A DNA stretch of 64,000 bases from Streptomyces marincola (GCF_020410765.1 NZ_CP084541.1:4793001-4857000); one strand, 5' to 3'; shown: positions 7,374 through 16,062, counted from the first letter of the stretch. The notes: generated by a model not told the origin, from the sequence alone. Numbers and translations: made by a program.

Positions 7374-8837
7374 TCAGCCGCGGAGGGCCTGGACCGCGGA
7401 CTGGAGCCGCTTGCCGTAGTCCTCGTCCGCCTTGCGGAAGTTCTCGATCGCCCGCTCGGCGATGTCGTCGCGGGAGACCTGGGCGATGAAGCCCGCCAGG
7501 TTCTGGATGAGGCGGTCCTTCTCGTCCTCGGACATCAGCCGGTACAGGTTGCCGGCCTGCACGAAGTCGTCGTCCTCGGCGTGCGAGGGCGCCTGGTGGT
7601 CGCCGGTCGTACCGGTGACGGCGGTCGCCGTCCACAGCGGGCGGTCGGTCTGCACCGGGCCGCCGAAGCTGTTGGGCTCGTAGTTCTTCGCGCCGCCGTG
7701 GCGGCCGTCGTACGCGTAGCCGTCACGGCCGTGCGAGCGCGCCTCGGTGGCGTGCGGCCGGTTGACCGGCAGGTGGTCGGCGTTGATGCCGACGCGGTAG
7801 CGGTGCGCGTCGCCGTAGGCGAACAGCCGGCCCTGGAGCATCTTGTCGGGCGAGGGGCCGATGCCCGGCACGAAGTGGTGCGGGGAGAAGATCGACTGCT
7901 CGACCTCGGCAAAGATGTTCTGGGGGTTGCGGTTCAGCTCCAGCTTGCCGATCTCGATCGTCGGGTAGTCCGCGTGCGGCCAGACCTTGGTCAGATCGAA
8001 CGGGTTGAAGCGGTAGGTGGCCGCGTCTGCCACGGGCATGATCTGCACCTGAACGGTCCAGGACGGGAAGTCACCGTTCTCGATCGAGGTGCGCAGGTCG
8101 CGCTGGTGGCTGTCCGGGTCCTGGCCGGCCAGCACCGCGGCCTCCTCGGCGGTCAGGTTCTTGATGCCCTGGTCCGTCTTGAAGTGGTACTTGACCCAGA
8201 ACGCCTCGCCGGCCTCGTTGTTCCACTGGAACGTGTGCGAGCCGAAGCCGTCCATGTGGCGGTAGGACGCGGGGATGCCGCGGTCGCCGAACAGCCAGGT
8301 CACCTGGTGCGTCGACTCGGGGGACAGGCCCCAGAAGTCCCAGACGTTGTCCGCCTCCTGCGAACCGGTGTACGGGTCGCGCTTCTGGGTGTGGATGAAG
8401 TCGGGGAACTTGATCGCGTCCTTGATGAAGAAGACCGGGGTGTTATTGCCGACCAGGTCGTAATTGCCTTCTTCGGTGTAGAACTTGACCGCGAAGCCGC
8501 GCGGGTCCCGCACCGCGTCCGCCGAGCCGAGGTTGCCGGCCACGGTCGAGAAGCGGAGGAAGACCTCGGTCTGCTTCCCGATCTCGGAGAGGAACTTCGC
8601 CCGCGTGTACTGCGTCACGTCCGCGGTGACCGTGAACGTGCCGTAGGCGCCCGCGCCGCGCGCGTGCACGATGCGCTCGGGGATCCGCTCGCGGTTGAAG
8701 TGGGCCAGCTTCTCGATGAGGTGCTGGTCCTGGATCAGGACCGGGCCGCCCGCGCCGGCGGACTCGCTGTTCTGGTTGTCCGCGACCGGGGCACCGGCCT
8801 CGGTGGTGAGCGGACCCGTGGTGATCTGGTCGGTCAT
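7374..8837 (-). CDS. katA: monofunctional haem catalase
   Basis: 487-residue small-subunit catalase that dismutates hydrogen peroxide in the cytoplasm. The distal His58 lies in V-H-A-R-G-A-G, the active-site Asn in G-N-N-T-P-V-F-F (about 130), and the haem-ligand Tyr in R-L-F-A-Y-G-D-A-H-R-Y (about 343). Length is normal and no key residue is missing. It is divergent from a Fur-family repressor gene, with a 15-bp palindromic operator in between, the usual CatR/FurA-catalase arrangement of streptomycetes, so it is likely de-repressed by peroxide. Confidence 0.96.
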   Translation of the reverse strand: MTDQITTGPLTTEAGAPVADNQNSESAGAGGPVLIQDQHLIEKLAHFNRERIPERIVHARGAGAYGTFTVTADVTQYTRAKFLSEIGKQTEVFLRFSTVAGNLGSADAVRDPRGFAVKFYTEEGNYDLVGNNTPVFFIKDAIKFPDFIHTQKRDPYTGSQEADNVWDFWGLSPESTHQVTWLFGDRGIPASYRHMDGFGSHTFQWNNEAGEAFWVKYHFKTDQGIKNLTAEEAAVLAGQDPDSHQRDLRTSIENGDFPSWTVQVQIMPVADAATYRFNPFDLTKVWPHADYPTIEIGKLELNRNPQNIFAEVEQSIFSPHHFVPGIGPSPDKMLQGRLFAYGDAHRYRVGINADHLPVNRPHATEARSHGRDGYAYDGRHGGAKNYEPNSFGGPVQTDRPLWTATAVTGTTGDHQAPSHAEDDDFVQAGNLYRLMSEDEKDRLIQNLAGFIAQVSRDDIAERAIENFRKADEDYGKRLQSAVQALRG

Positions 8838-8917
8838 TTGCCTGTCACGCCCTTCAGCTGTCTTCAGGTCTTCGGTGCTGCTCGGGCCCTTGGCCGTTGC
8901 CTGGGCTCGATCCTATA

Positions 8918-8932
8918 TTGGACTATGTCCAA
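8918..8932. promoter_or_regulatory. Fur/CatR-type operator
   Basis: TTGGACTATGTCCAA: a 7-1-7 dyad with TTGGAC and GTCCAA arms, in the divergent region between katA and the Fur-family gene, the only clearly A/T-richer stretch there. It matches the style of Fur/PerR/CatR boxes and lies 81 bases before the katA start. It probably serves both directions (katA repression and autoregulation). Confidence 0.8.
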
Positions 8933-8999
8933 GTCAAGACGGCCCCTCGATCCGTACACGGTCGGCTCATTCCGGGGGCCTCGCGCTAGGGTGGCAGAC

Positions 9000-9419
9000 A
9001 TGAGTGACCTGCTTCAGCGACTCCGGGACCGCGGCTGGCGGCTCACCGCGCAGCGGCGAGTCATCGCCGAGGTGCTGGGTGGCGAGCATGTGCACTACAC
9101 GGCGGACGAGGTGCACGCCCGTGCCGCCGAACGCCTGCCCGAGATCTCCAGGGCCTCCGTCTACAACACGCTGGGCGAGCTGGTGGCCCTCGGTGAGATC
9201 GTCGAGGTGACCACCGACGGCCGCGCCAAGCGCTACGACCCGAACGCGCACCACCCGCACCAGCACCTGATCTGCTCCGGCTGCGGCGCCATGCGCGACG
9301 TGCGGCTGGCCGGGGACCCGATGGCGGCGCTGCCCGAGGACGAGCGGTTCGGGTTCACCGTTTCCGAGGTGACCGTCACCTACTACGGGCGCTGCCCCGA
9401 CTGCGGTGCCAGGGCCTGA
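9000..9419 (+). CDS. Fur-family transcriptional repressor (CatR/PerR-like)
   Basis: 139 residues from ATG 9000. The winged-helix domain covers about 1-80, followed by the dimerisation domain with two CxxC zinc motifs (C-S-G-C near 96-99 and C-P-D-C near 133-136) and a His-rich N-P-N-A-H-H-P-H-Q-H segment for the regulatory metal. A T-A-G-G-G-T hexamer lies about 8 bases upstream of the ATG and no good ribosome binding site is visible, so the mRNA is probably leaderless. Divergence from katA and the intervening palindrome mark it as the peroxide-responsive repressor of catalase. Confidence 0.92.
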   Translation: MSDLLQRLRDRGWRLTAQRRVIAEVLGGEHVHYTADEVHARAAERLPEISRASVYNTLGELVALGEIVEVTTDGRAKRYDPNAHHPHQHLICSGCGAMRDVRLAGDPMAALPEDERFGFTVSEVTVTYYGRCPDCGARA

Positions 9420-9465
9420 TTTGCACGGCCGGGGGCCGAAGGGCTAAGGTAAAGGCACACAACGA

Positions 9466-9539
9466 CGCGGGGTGGAGCAGCTCGGTAGCTCGCTGGGCTC
9501 ATAACCCAGAGGTCGCAGGTTCAAATCCTGTCCCCGCTA
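9466..9539 (+). tRNA. initiator tRNA-Met (CAT)
   Basis: 74-base cloverleaf with anticodon CAT at 9500-9502. The acceptor stem starts CGCGGGG and ends CCCCGCT-A, so position 1 is unpaired (C opposite T), and the anticodon stem has the three G-C pairs (TGGG/CCCA) of initiator tRNAs. The 3' CCA is not encoded. It is followed directly by a strong hairpin. Confidence 0.95.
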
Positions 9540-9545
9540 CTGGTG

Positions 9546-9583
9546 ACGAGGGCCCGGTTCCTTTCCAGGAACCGGGCCCTCGT
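9546..9583 (+). terminator. hairpin terminator of the initiator tRNA
   Basis: Perfect 17-bp inverted repeat (9546-9562 with 9567-9583) around a 4-base TTCC loop, starting six bases after the tRNA end. It has no long T tract, which is usual for Streptomyces stable-RNA terminators. Confidence 0.85.
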
Positions 9584-9662
9584 GGTGTGTGCGGACGCGT
9601 ACGGCCCGGCGCGGCGTTCGCCCGGACGGAGCGCGCGGCGCCGGCCGGTGGAGAATCGGCCC

Positions 9663-10544
9663 ATGCACGCTACTCTCCAGTATCTGCTCGATCTGCTCGA
9701 CCTTGAGCCGATCGAACAGGACATCTTCCGCGGTGAAAGCCACGCGTCCGTCATCCCCCGGGTCTTCGGCGGCCAGGTCGCCGCGCAGGCGCTGGTCGCG
9801 GCCTGCCGCACCGTGCCGGACGACCGGCTCCCGCACTCACTGCACTCCTACTTCCTGCGGCCCGGCGATCCGGGCGCGCGCATCGTCTACACCGTGGACC
9901 GCATCAGGGACGGCAGGTCGTTCGCCACGCGCCGGGTGGTGGCCGTTCAGCACGGGCAGGCCATCTTCACCCTCTCGGCGTCGTTCGCGAGGCCGGAGGA
10001 AGGGCTCGAACACCAGGAGCCGATGCCCGACGCGCCCGACCCCGAGAGCCTGCCGCCCGCCGAGGAGCTGCTGCCCAGGTACGCCGACCTGTTCGTGGAC
10101 CCCGGAGTGGTGGACCTGCTGCTCCAGGCCAGGCAGGCCATCGACCTGCGGTACGTCAACGAGCCGCCGTTCGGCACGGCGGGCAGCCCGCGCGAGCCGC
10201 GCGCACAGGTGTGGTTCAAGCTGAACGGCGAGCTGACGGGCAAGCAGGACAACCCCGTCGCCCACCTGTGCATCGGCACCTACGTCTCGGACATGACGCT
10301 GCTCGACTCGGTGCTGCTCGCCCATGGCAGGGGCGGCTGGATGACGGGCGACACCGTGGGCGCGAGCCTGGACCACGCGATGTGGTTCCACCGGCCGTTC
10401 CGCGTGGACGAGTGGCTGCTGTACGACACGGACTCCCCGACGTCGCAGTCGGCGCGGGGCCTGGCGCGCGGCCGGATGTTCACCCGGGACGGCCGGCTGG
10501 CCGTGTCCGTGATCCAGGAGGGTCTGATGCGCGTGCCGCGCTGA
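9663..10544 (+). CDS. tesB: acyl-CoA thioesterase II
   Basis: 293-residue double-hotdog thioesterase of the TesB family, hydrolysing fatty acyl-CoA. ATG 9663 begins an N-terminal hotdog with V-F-G-G-Q-V-A-A-Q-A-L (about 33-44), and the second domain has the S-L-D-H-A-M-W-F-H segment (about 240) containing the conserved catalytic Asp region, followed by A-R-G-L-A-R-G near 275. Length is typical. It stands alone after the tRNA; its end overlaps the convergent GNAT gene by 65 bases. Confidence 0.92.
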   Translation: MHATLQYLLDLLDLEPIEQDIFRGESHASVIPRVFGGQVAAQALVAACRTVPDDRLPHSLHSYFLRPGDPGARIVYTVDRIRDGRSFATRRVVAVQHGQAIFTLSASFARPEEGLEHQEPMPDAPDPESLPPAEELLPRYADLFVDPGVVDLLLQARQAIDLRYVNEPPFGTAGSPREPRAQVWFKLNGELTGKQDNPVAHLCIGTYVSDMTLLDSVLLAHGRGGWMTGDTVGASLDHAMWFHRPFRVDEWLLYDTDSPTSQSARGLARGRMFTRDGRLAVSVIQEGLMRVPR

Positions 10545-11427
10545 CCTGGACGCGGGAGCCCGTCGCCGCCCACGTCGTCCACAGCGGGCGGTATCCGCAG
10601 CGGTGCCAGAACGGTCCTGACAGCGGGCTGAGCGCGGCGTAGTGCAGCACCGTCAGGGTGCAGCCGGCCTCTTCGAGCGCCGCGTGGGCGGTGCGCACCA
10701 GCGCGGTCCCGATGCCGGCGCCGCGTCTGGCCCGGTCCACCGCGAGCGCCGTCAGGTAGCCGGGGTGCCGCGCGGTCGCCAGCCGCGCCGCCCACGCGGT
10801 GCGGCCCGGGTCCTCGACCGCGACGACGCCGACGACCGTTCCGCTGTCCTCGGCGACCCAGCCGAGCGCGCGGGCCAGCAGGGCGCGGACGTTGCGCGCC
10901 GAGGAGCGGCGGATCACGCACGCGCCGAACCTGGCGTCCCAGCGCAGACCGTCGAGCCACAGCGCGGCGGCGGCGTCGACATCGCCGGGGCCGAGCGGCC
11001 GGACGCTCGTCCCCGGGCCGCGCCGCGGCCCGGGGACGGGGCGGCCCGCCGGGCGGACCGCGGCGACGCGCCGCGGGCCCATGCCGTGGGCCAGGAGCAC
11101 GGGGGTCAGCTCGGTGTCGCGGCTCGGCCAGGTGAACACGGCCTCCGCGTCCCCCGGCGGCGGCCAGCCCGGCAGGCGTTCGCGCCAGGCGGTGAGCAGC
11201 GCGTCCAGCGCGCCGGCGCGGTCCGGGCCGGTCGGCCGCGCGTACAGCTCGTGCCGCTCCGCGGCGGACCACGTGGCGTCGAACGTGTCGAGGTCGGGGC
11301 GCGTGCGCCGGTGGACGCCCTCGGCGCCCGGCACGTGGAGCGGCGTGTCGCCCGGCGCGGGCGGCGGCAGCGGCAGGGCGCGGGGGAGCAGCGGGTCCAG
11401 CGCCCGCGGGCGCCGGCCGTTCCTCAT
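10480..11427 (-). CDS. GNAT-family N-acetyltransferase
   Basis: 315 residues from ATG 11427, which overlaps the TGA of the upstream phosphatase-like gene (ATGA). The C-terminal GNAT fold has the acetyl-CoA loop R-R-G-A-G-I-G (about 250) between a V-D-R strand and the helix A-L-V-R-T-A-H. The N-terminal half also looks GNAT-like, so it may be a tandem, one-active-site acetyltransferase. The 3' end overlaps tesB (convergent). Substrate unknown. Confidence 0.75.
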   Translation of the reverse strand: MRNGRRPRALDPLLPRALPLPPPAPGDTPLHVPGAEGVHRRTRPDLDTFDATWSAAERHELYARPTGPDRAGALDALLTAWRERLPGWPPPGDAEAVFTWPSRDTELTPVLLAHGMGPRRVAAVRPAGRPVPGPRRGPGTSVRPLGPGDVDAAAALWLDGLRWDARFGACVIRRSSARNVRALLARALGWVAEDSGTVVGVVAVEDPGRTAWAARLATARHPGYLTALAVDRARRGAGIGTALVRTAHAALEEAGCTLTVLHYAALSPLSGPFWHRCGYRPLWTTWAATGSRVQVSAARASDPPGSRTRPAGRPG

Positions 11428-12218
11428 CCGCGGGCCAGCCCGGCGGCGTGCAGCAGGTAGGCGGTCATGGGCTCGTAGTGGCGCGCGTTGGTGACGTGGT
11501 CGTCCAGCGGCACGCAGACCGAGAGCGTGCCCTCGGTCTCGCCGATGAAGAGGGCCGGGTCGTTGCAGTCCGCGTAGCCGATCGTGTCGATGCCCCGCTG
11601 GGCGGCGCAGCCGGCCCAGCCGTGGTCGGCGACCACCAGGTCGGGCAGCGCCTCGCCGTCCCTGACGAGGGCGTCGAGTATCTCCGCCATCGGCTGCGGG
11701 GAGTGCGTGTGCCACAGCGAGGCGCCGCGCTCCCACACGGCGACGTCCGCCATCTGCGTGACGACCCCCTGGTCGGCCGCCAGGCCGATGGGCACGCGGA
11801 CCAGGTCGCAGCCGGCGGCGGCCAGCGCCGCCGCGGTGCGGGCGTGCACGTCGAGCAGGCCGCCGGGGTGGCCCGTCGCCACCAGGACGCGCAGGCCGCC
11901 GGCCGCGGCCCCGCGCAGCAGCGCCGCGGCGCGGTCGAGGCCGTCGACGGTCAGCTCCGGGTCGATGGTGTCCTGCCCCTGCCGGTGCTCCGGGTCCCCG
12001 TCGACGCCGCACCGCTCCGCCATGACCGCGAGCACGTCCTGCTCGTCCTTCCACCGGTCGCCGAGTTCGAGGCCGAGCCAGAAGTACCGGTTCCCGTTCG
12101 CCAGCTCCCGGTAGTGCGCGAGGTTGTTCTCGCGGGGGGTGGCGACCTGGCCGGCGATCCGGGTGGCGATGAGGTGGGCGATCAGATCCGGTCGGGACGG
12201 GGCGGCGGTCGTCGGCAT
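11424..12218 (-). CDS. phosphatase-like conserved actinobacterial protein
   Basis: 264 residues. Close relatives in streptomycetes are usually labelled 'phosphatase', but no standard phosphatase motif was verified. Notable conserved-looking segments: F-W-L-G-L-E-L-G-D-R-W (about 45-56), V-A-T-G-H-P-G-G-L-L-D-V-H (about 113-125), L-W-H-T-H-S (about 168), V-A-D-H-G-W-A-G (about 196) and Y-A-D-C-N-D-P-A-L-F (about 214). The several His/Asp clusters suggest a metal-dependent hydrolase. Co-translated with the downstream GNAT gene. Function not assigned. Confidence 0.7.
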   Translation of the reverse strand: MPTTAAPSRPDLIAHLIATRIAGQVATPRENNLAHYRELANGNRYFWLGLELGDRWKDEQDVLAVMAERCGVDGDPEHRQGQDTIDPELTVDGLDRAAALLRGAAAGGLRVLVATGHPGGLLDVHARTAAALAAAGCDLVRVPIGLAADQGVVTQMADVAVWERGASLWHTHSPQPMAEILDALVRDGEALPDLVVADHGWAGCAAQRGIDTIGYADCNDPALFIGETEGTLSVCVPLDDHVTNARHYEPMTAYLLHAAGLARG

Positions 12219-12399
12219 ACGGCCAGTATCGCCCGGATGGGGCAATTCCGGGGGGCCAGTCGCTGAGCTGTGATCTCCGGCGCGCGGGAGGTACGCCGGA
12301 GACGGACGGGCCCGGCGGTTGCGGATGCCGGTCACCTGCCGGTGAATGGGAGGAGGGAGCCCTTCGGGAACCGCGTCCGAGGAGAAGGCGGCGACGAGC

Positions 12400-14103
12400 A
12401 TGGCAGAGTCCCAGCCGGTGGACCCGGGGGCGTTGCGCGCCGCCTTCGAGGGAATGGGCGCCGGGCTCATCCTCACGGACCGGGACGGAATGATCGAGGC
12501 GGTCAACCCGCACGCCGAGCTGCTCCTGGGCCGCCCGGGCCGCACGGTCGTCGGCCGCGACTTCCACGAACTCCTGCACCGCAGGGCGGACGGGTCGCTC
12601 GGGCCGCGCGCGGAGTGCCCGCTGTGGGCCGTGGTCGAGGAGGAGCGGATCGCGCGGGTGGAGACCGACAGCTTCCTGCGGGGCGACGGCAGCCTGCTGC
12701 CGGTCAGCTGGTGGGGTGCCCCGGTGATGGCGGACGGCGAGGCCACCGGGGTGGCGACGCTGTTCGGCGGGGTCGACGAGCAGGACGAGGCGCGCAACCA
12801 CCAGGCCGCCCACCTGGCCGCGATGGAGGACCTGGCCCAGCGACTGGCCCTGGTGCAGGAGATCACGGACGTGCTGACCCAGACGCTGGAGGCCGAGGAG
12901 GCGCTGAACCGCCTCGGGCGGCTCCTGGTGCCGCGGCTCGGCGAGTGGGTGACGGTCGACCTGCGCGAGGGCGAGGAGGACGTGCGGCGGGTCGCCGTCG
13001 TGGGCCCGCAGGGGCGCGCGGGCGACGAGGACAGCGGCTACGGCCAGTCGACGCGCATCCCGGAGTCGGCGAGCACCGTGCTGGTGCGCGTGCTGCGCAG
13101 GAACGAGGCGCTGCTGATGTCGCGCGCCGAGATCGCCGCGCCGCCCGAGAGCCCGGGGGCGATCGTGCACGGCTTCCTGCACACCCTGGGGGCGGTGTCG
13201 GCGGCCGTGGTGCCGCTGAGCACGCCGCGCCAGGTGGTCGGGGCCCTCACGGTGGCCCGCACCGATCCCGAACGGCCGTTCCGCGAGGACGAGTTGCCCC
13301 TGATCCGCGACATCGGCCGGCGCGCGGGGCTCGCCATCGACAACGCCCGGCTGTTCGAGCGCCAGCGGGACATCGCCGCGATGATGCAACGGCACCTGCT
13401 GCCCGCGCTGCCCGACATCGAGCCGCTGCGGCTGGCCGCCCGCTACCAGCCGGCGCCGCGCGGTTCCCAGGTCGGCGGCGACTGGTACGACGCGCTGGTG
13501 CTGCCCGACGGCGCGACCGCGCTGGCCGTCGGCGACGTCGTGGGGCACGACCTCACGGCCGCCGCGGGCATGGCCCAGTTGCGCAACATGCTGCGCGTCC
13601 TGGCGTGGGACCGCCCCGAGCCGCCGAGCGCCATCATGGGCCGCCTCGACGACGCGATGTCGGACACCACGGACGTGCCGATGGCCACGCTGCTGCTGGC
13701 CCGCATCGAGCCGGCGGAGGACGCCGCGCCCGGCGTGTGCTGGCAGATGTGCTGGACCAGCGCCGGCCACCCGCCGCCGCTGCTCGTCACGGACGACGGG
13801 CACGCCCACTACCTGGACCAGGGGCAGGACCTGCTGCTCGGCGTGCTCCAGGAGACGCACGTCGCCCGCCGCGACGGGGTGGAGCCGCTGCCGCCCGGGT
13901 CGACCGTGCTGCTGTACACCGACGGGCTGGTCGAGTTGTCCGACAGCGACCTGGACTCCGGCCTGAACCGGCTGCGCCGCCACGCCATCGCGCTGGCCGG
14001 CAGCCCGCCGGACGAGTTCTGCGCCCAACTGCTCTCGCGGATGCCGCCCGGCGGGTCGGACGACATCGTGCTGCTCGCCCTGCGCGTGCCCGACAGCGGC
14101 TGA
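12400..14103 (+). CDS. PAS-GAF-SpoIIE (PP2C-type) serine phosphatase
   Basis: 567 residues. A PAS domain at about 10-110 (begins L-R-A-A-F-E-G-M-G-A-G-L-I-L-T-D), a GAF domain at about 150-320, and a SpoIIE/RsbU PP2C phosphatase at about 330-560 with Q-V-G-G-D-W-Y-D-A (metal Asp), G-D-V-V-G-H-D and G-S-D-D-I-V-L-L. Such proteins dephosphorylate anti-sigma antagonists in Streptomyces stress and development switches. ATG 12400 is chosen, but an in-frame ATG at 12346 just before GGAGGAGG-rich sequence is possible. The partner antagonist is not adjacent. Confidence 0.88.
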   Translation: MAESQPVDPGALRAAFEGMGAGLILTDRDGMIEAVNPHAELLLGRPGRTVVGRDFHELLHRRADGSLGPRAECPLWAVVEEERIARVETDSFLRGDGSLLPVSWWGAPVMADGEATGVATLFGGVDEQDEARNHQAAHLAAMEDLAQRLALVQEITDVLTQTLEAEEALNRLGRLLVPRLGEWVTVDLREGEEDVRRVAVVGPQGRAGDEDSGYGQSTRIPESASTVLVRVLRRNEALLMSRAEIAAPPESPGAIVHGFLHTLGAVSAAVVPLSTPRQVVGALTVARTDPERPFREDELPLIRDIGRRAGLAIDNARLFERQRDIAAMMQRHLLPALPDIEPLRLAARYQPAPRGSQVGGDWYDALVLPDGATALAVGDVVGHDLTAAAGMAQLRNMLRVLAWDRPEPPSAIMGRLDDAMSDTTDVPMATLLLARIEPAEDAAPGVCWQMCWTSAGHPPPLLVTDDGHAHYLDQGQDLLLGVLQETHVARRDGVEPLPPGSTVLLYTDGLVELSDSDLDSGLNRLRRHAIALAGSPPDEFCAQLLSRMPPGGSDDIVLLALRVPDSG

Positions 14104-14246
14104 GACCGGCTGGAGAGGGCGCGCCGGTGGGCCGCCGGGGGCGCGCGCCGGCGTGGCTTCGCGGTGGCACGCGCCGTGTGCCTGGAGTGTCACGCGGCGG
14201 TACGCGTTCGTTTGACTACGGTGAGCGAAGCCGTGAAAGGAGTCGT

Positions 14247-14849
14247 ATGAGTGCGCGTATCGCCGTCATCTACTACAGCGCCACAGGCAACGTCCACGAG
14301 CTGGCGCAGGCCCTGGCGGAGGGCGCCGGGAGCCGGGGTGCCGAGGTGCGGCTCCGCCGCGTCGAGGAGCTGGCCCCGGACTCCGCGATCGACGCGAACC
14401 CCGTGTGGCGCGCCCACGTGGACGCCACCAAGGACCAGGTGCCGCAGGCCGAGCTCGCGGACCTGGAGTGGGCGACCGCCTACGCCTTCGGGACCCCCAC
14501 CCGGTTCGGCAACGTGAGTGCGCAGCTGAAGCAGTTCATCGACCAGACCGGCGGTCTTTGGCAGAGCGGGGCGTTCGTCGGCAAGCCGGTGACCAGCTTC
14601 ACCTCCGCGATCAACCGGCACGGCGGCCAGGAGTCGACGATCCTGTCGCTGAACAACGTCTTCTACCACTGGGGCTGCGTGATCGTGCCGCCCGGCTACT
14701 CCGATCCGCTGCTGTACGCGGCCGGTGGCAACCCGTACGGCACCAGCTGGCCGAGCGGCGGCGGCGAGGGGCCCGACCGGGCGGCCCTCGACGCCGCCGC
14801 CTACCAGGGCCGCCACCTCGCGGACATCGCGAACCGGCTGGCGGACTGA
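14247..14849 (+). CDS. wrbA: NAD(P)H:quinone oxidoreductase, WrbA type
   Basis: 200-residue flavodoxin-fold quinone reductase using FMN and NAD(P)H for two-electron quinone reduction. The FMN phosphate loop is Y-Y-S-A-T-G-N-V (about 9-16), followed by G-T-P-T-R-F-G-N (about 78-85), F-T-S-A (about 116) and the W-G-C-V-I-V-P-P-G-Y segment, all typical of WrbA. ATG 14247 has AAAGGAG about eight bases upstream. Monocistronic. Confidence 0.93.
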   Translation: MSARIAVIYYSATGNVHELAQALAEGAGSRGAEVRLRRVEELAPDSAIDANPVWRAHVDATKDQVPQAELADLEWATAYAFGTPTRFGNVSAQLKQFIDQTGGLWQSGAFVGKPVTSFTSAINRHGGQESTILSLNNVFYHWGCVIVPPGYSDPLLYAAGGNPYGTSWPSGGGEGPDRAALDAAAYQGRHLADIANRLAD

Positions 14850-14906
14850 CCCGGGCGGGCGGCTCCGGCCGCCCGCCCGCGCCGTCGGCGGCACAGGGCG
14901 GTGGGG

Positions 14907-15704
14907 CTACTGGCCTTTGCGGCCCGCGCGGCTCCGGTGGGGCCCGTTCAGCCGCCGGAAGATCGTCAGCCACTGCCGCGGACTCACCCGGCCCACCAGC
15001 GCGTCCTCCGCGACGCCGGCGGCCCGCAGGGCCTCGCGCACCCGCGCGCTCCCGTGCTGCCGGGCCAGACTGGCGCGCAGCGAGCCGCCGGTGCCGGTGA
15101 ACCCCTGGGCGACCAGCGCGCGGTAGGCCGGGAGGTCGCGCCGGGGCACGAGAGGGGCGGGTCGGCGCACGATGCGGAGCACGGCCGAGTCCGTGCGCGG
15201 CACGGGGGTGAAATGCTGCCGCCGGATGCGCGGGCCGAGCTGCCACGTGTGCTCCGGCCAGCTCTGCACCGTCAGCAGGGGCCAGGTGCCGAAGTCACCG
15301 GTCCGCTTGCGGGCGTACTCCAGCTGGGTCACCAGCGTCGCGGAGGTCAGGCCGGGTGCGGAAAGGCACCAGCGCACGATGTCGGTCGTGCGCGCGAAGG
15401 GGATGTTGCCGACCACGGCGAACGGCGCGCCGGGCGGCTTGGCGTGCAGGAAGTCGCCGGCCACGACCTCGACGTTGCGCGCCGGGCGCAGCCGCTGGGG
15501 CAGCCGGGCCGCGAGCGCCGGGTCGAGTTCGTAGGCGATGACCTGCCGTACGGTGCGCGCGAGCAGGCGGGTGAGGGTTCCCTCGCCCGCGCCGGGCTCG
15601 ACGACCAGGTCGGCGGGCCGAAGTTCCGCGGTGCGCACGATCTGGCCCAGCACGGCCGTGCTGTGCAGGAAGTTCTGGGAAAGGGTCTTGCGGCGGGAAG
15701 CCAC
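14907..15704 (-). CDS. Erm-family 23S rRNA adenine-N6-methyltransferase
   Basis: 265 residues from GTG 15704, with GAGG ten bases upstream. KsgA/Erm fold: N-terminal S-Q-N-F-L (about 9-13), SAM loop V-E-P-G-A-G-E-G (35-42), acidic Y-E-L-D (58-61), G-D-F (83-85) and the catalytic N-I-P-F motif (100-103). The divergence from KsgA and the length fit Erm enzymes, which methylate A2058 and confer macrolide-lincosamide-streptogramin B resistance. A 222-base leader and a short upstream peptide gene precede it, suggesting induction by attenuation, and a fused ABC exporter is divergent. Could serve intrinsic or self-resistance. Confidence 0.88.
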   Translation of the reverse strand: MASRRKTLSQNFLHSTAVLGQIVRTAELRPADLVVEPGAGEGTLTRLLARTVRQVIAYELDPALAARLPQRLRPARNVEVVAGDFLHAKPPGAPFAVVGNIPFARTTDIVRWCLSAPGLTSATLVTQLEYARKRTGDFGTWPLLTVQSWPEHTWQLGPRIRRQHFTPVPRTDSAVLRIVRRPAPLVPRRDLPAYRALVAQGFTGTGGSLRASLARQHGSARVREALRAAGVAEDALVGRVSPRQWLTIFRRLNGPHRSRAGRKGQ

Positions 15705-15807
15705 GGGCGTCGTCCTCGGAGGGGAGGACAGGCCGGGCGGCGGTCGGAGAGCGGGAGACCCGCTGGGACCCGGGAACGCGCACGCACCCGCGCGAGAGCG
15801 GGCTGTG

Positions 15808-15833
15808 CCGGGGAACCCAAGGCAGATCCCCGG
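15808..15833 (-). promoter_or_regulatory. hairpin in the erm leader (possible attenuator)
   Basis: Seven-bp dyad CCGGGGA/TCCCCGG with a 12-base loop, between the leader peptide stop and the erm start; a second short dyad (CCCGC/GCGGG, 15786-15801) follows on the transcript. No T tract. They could form alternative structures controlling erm translation or transcription. Pairing is seen in sequence; the regulatory role is inferred. Confidence 0.4.
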
Positions 15834-15926
15834 GCAGAAAACGCTGTGCCGTCGGCCTGTCCGGATCGGGTGGGACACGGACGGCCCTGGCGGGGCGAGG
15901 AGACGCGAAGGCGCCGAACGCGAGGA

Positions 15927-16055
15927 TCAGACGCCGGGCGAGTCCTGACGGACCAGGGCCGGGCGCCGGACGCGGAAGCGACGCGTGCGGAGGGGACTCC
16001 GGACGGCGGACCACGCGCCGGCGCGCGATCCGTCGATGAACAACGTTCCTGCCAT
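15927..16055 (-). CDS. putative 42-residue leader peptide of erm
   Basis: Short open frame, ATG 16055 to TGA 15927, starting seven bases after a TAGGGT -10 element, so its mRNA is probably leaderless. Residues 23-31 read R-T-R-R-F-R-V-R-R, containing R-F-R and R-V-R: the +x+ motif at which macrolide-bound ribosomes are known to stall (as in ErmD-type leaders). It lies 222 bases upstream of erm in the same direction. Everything fits a drug-sensing upstream ORF; no homology or expression evidence is available here. Confidence 0.55.
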   Translation of the reverse strand: MAGTLFIDGSRAGAWSAVRSPLRTRRFRVRRPALVRQDSPGV

Positions 16056-16062
16056 GCGGCCG

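Noticed and set aside
10480..14193. 1237-codon open frame on the minus strand covering the SpoIIE phosphatase region
   Set aside because: Only the 10480-11427 part is a real gene (GNAT). The rest is antisense to conserved coding sequence and is an artefact of high GC content (few stops).
15705..15878. In-frame N-terminal extension of Erm to ATG 15878
   Set aside because: The extra 58 residues are Pro/Gly/Arg-rich without homology to Erm N-termini, and GTG 15704 has a good RBS; this stretch better fits a regulatory leader.
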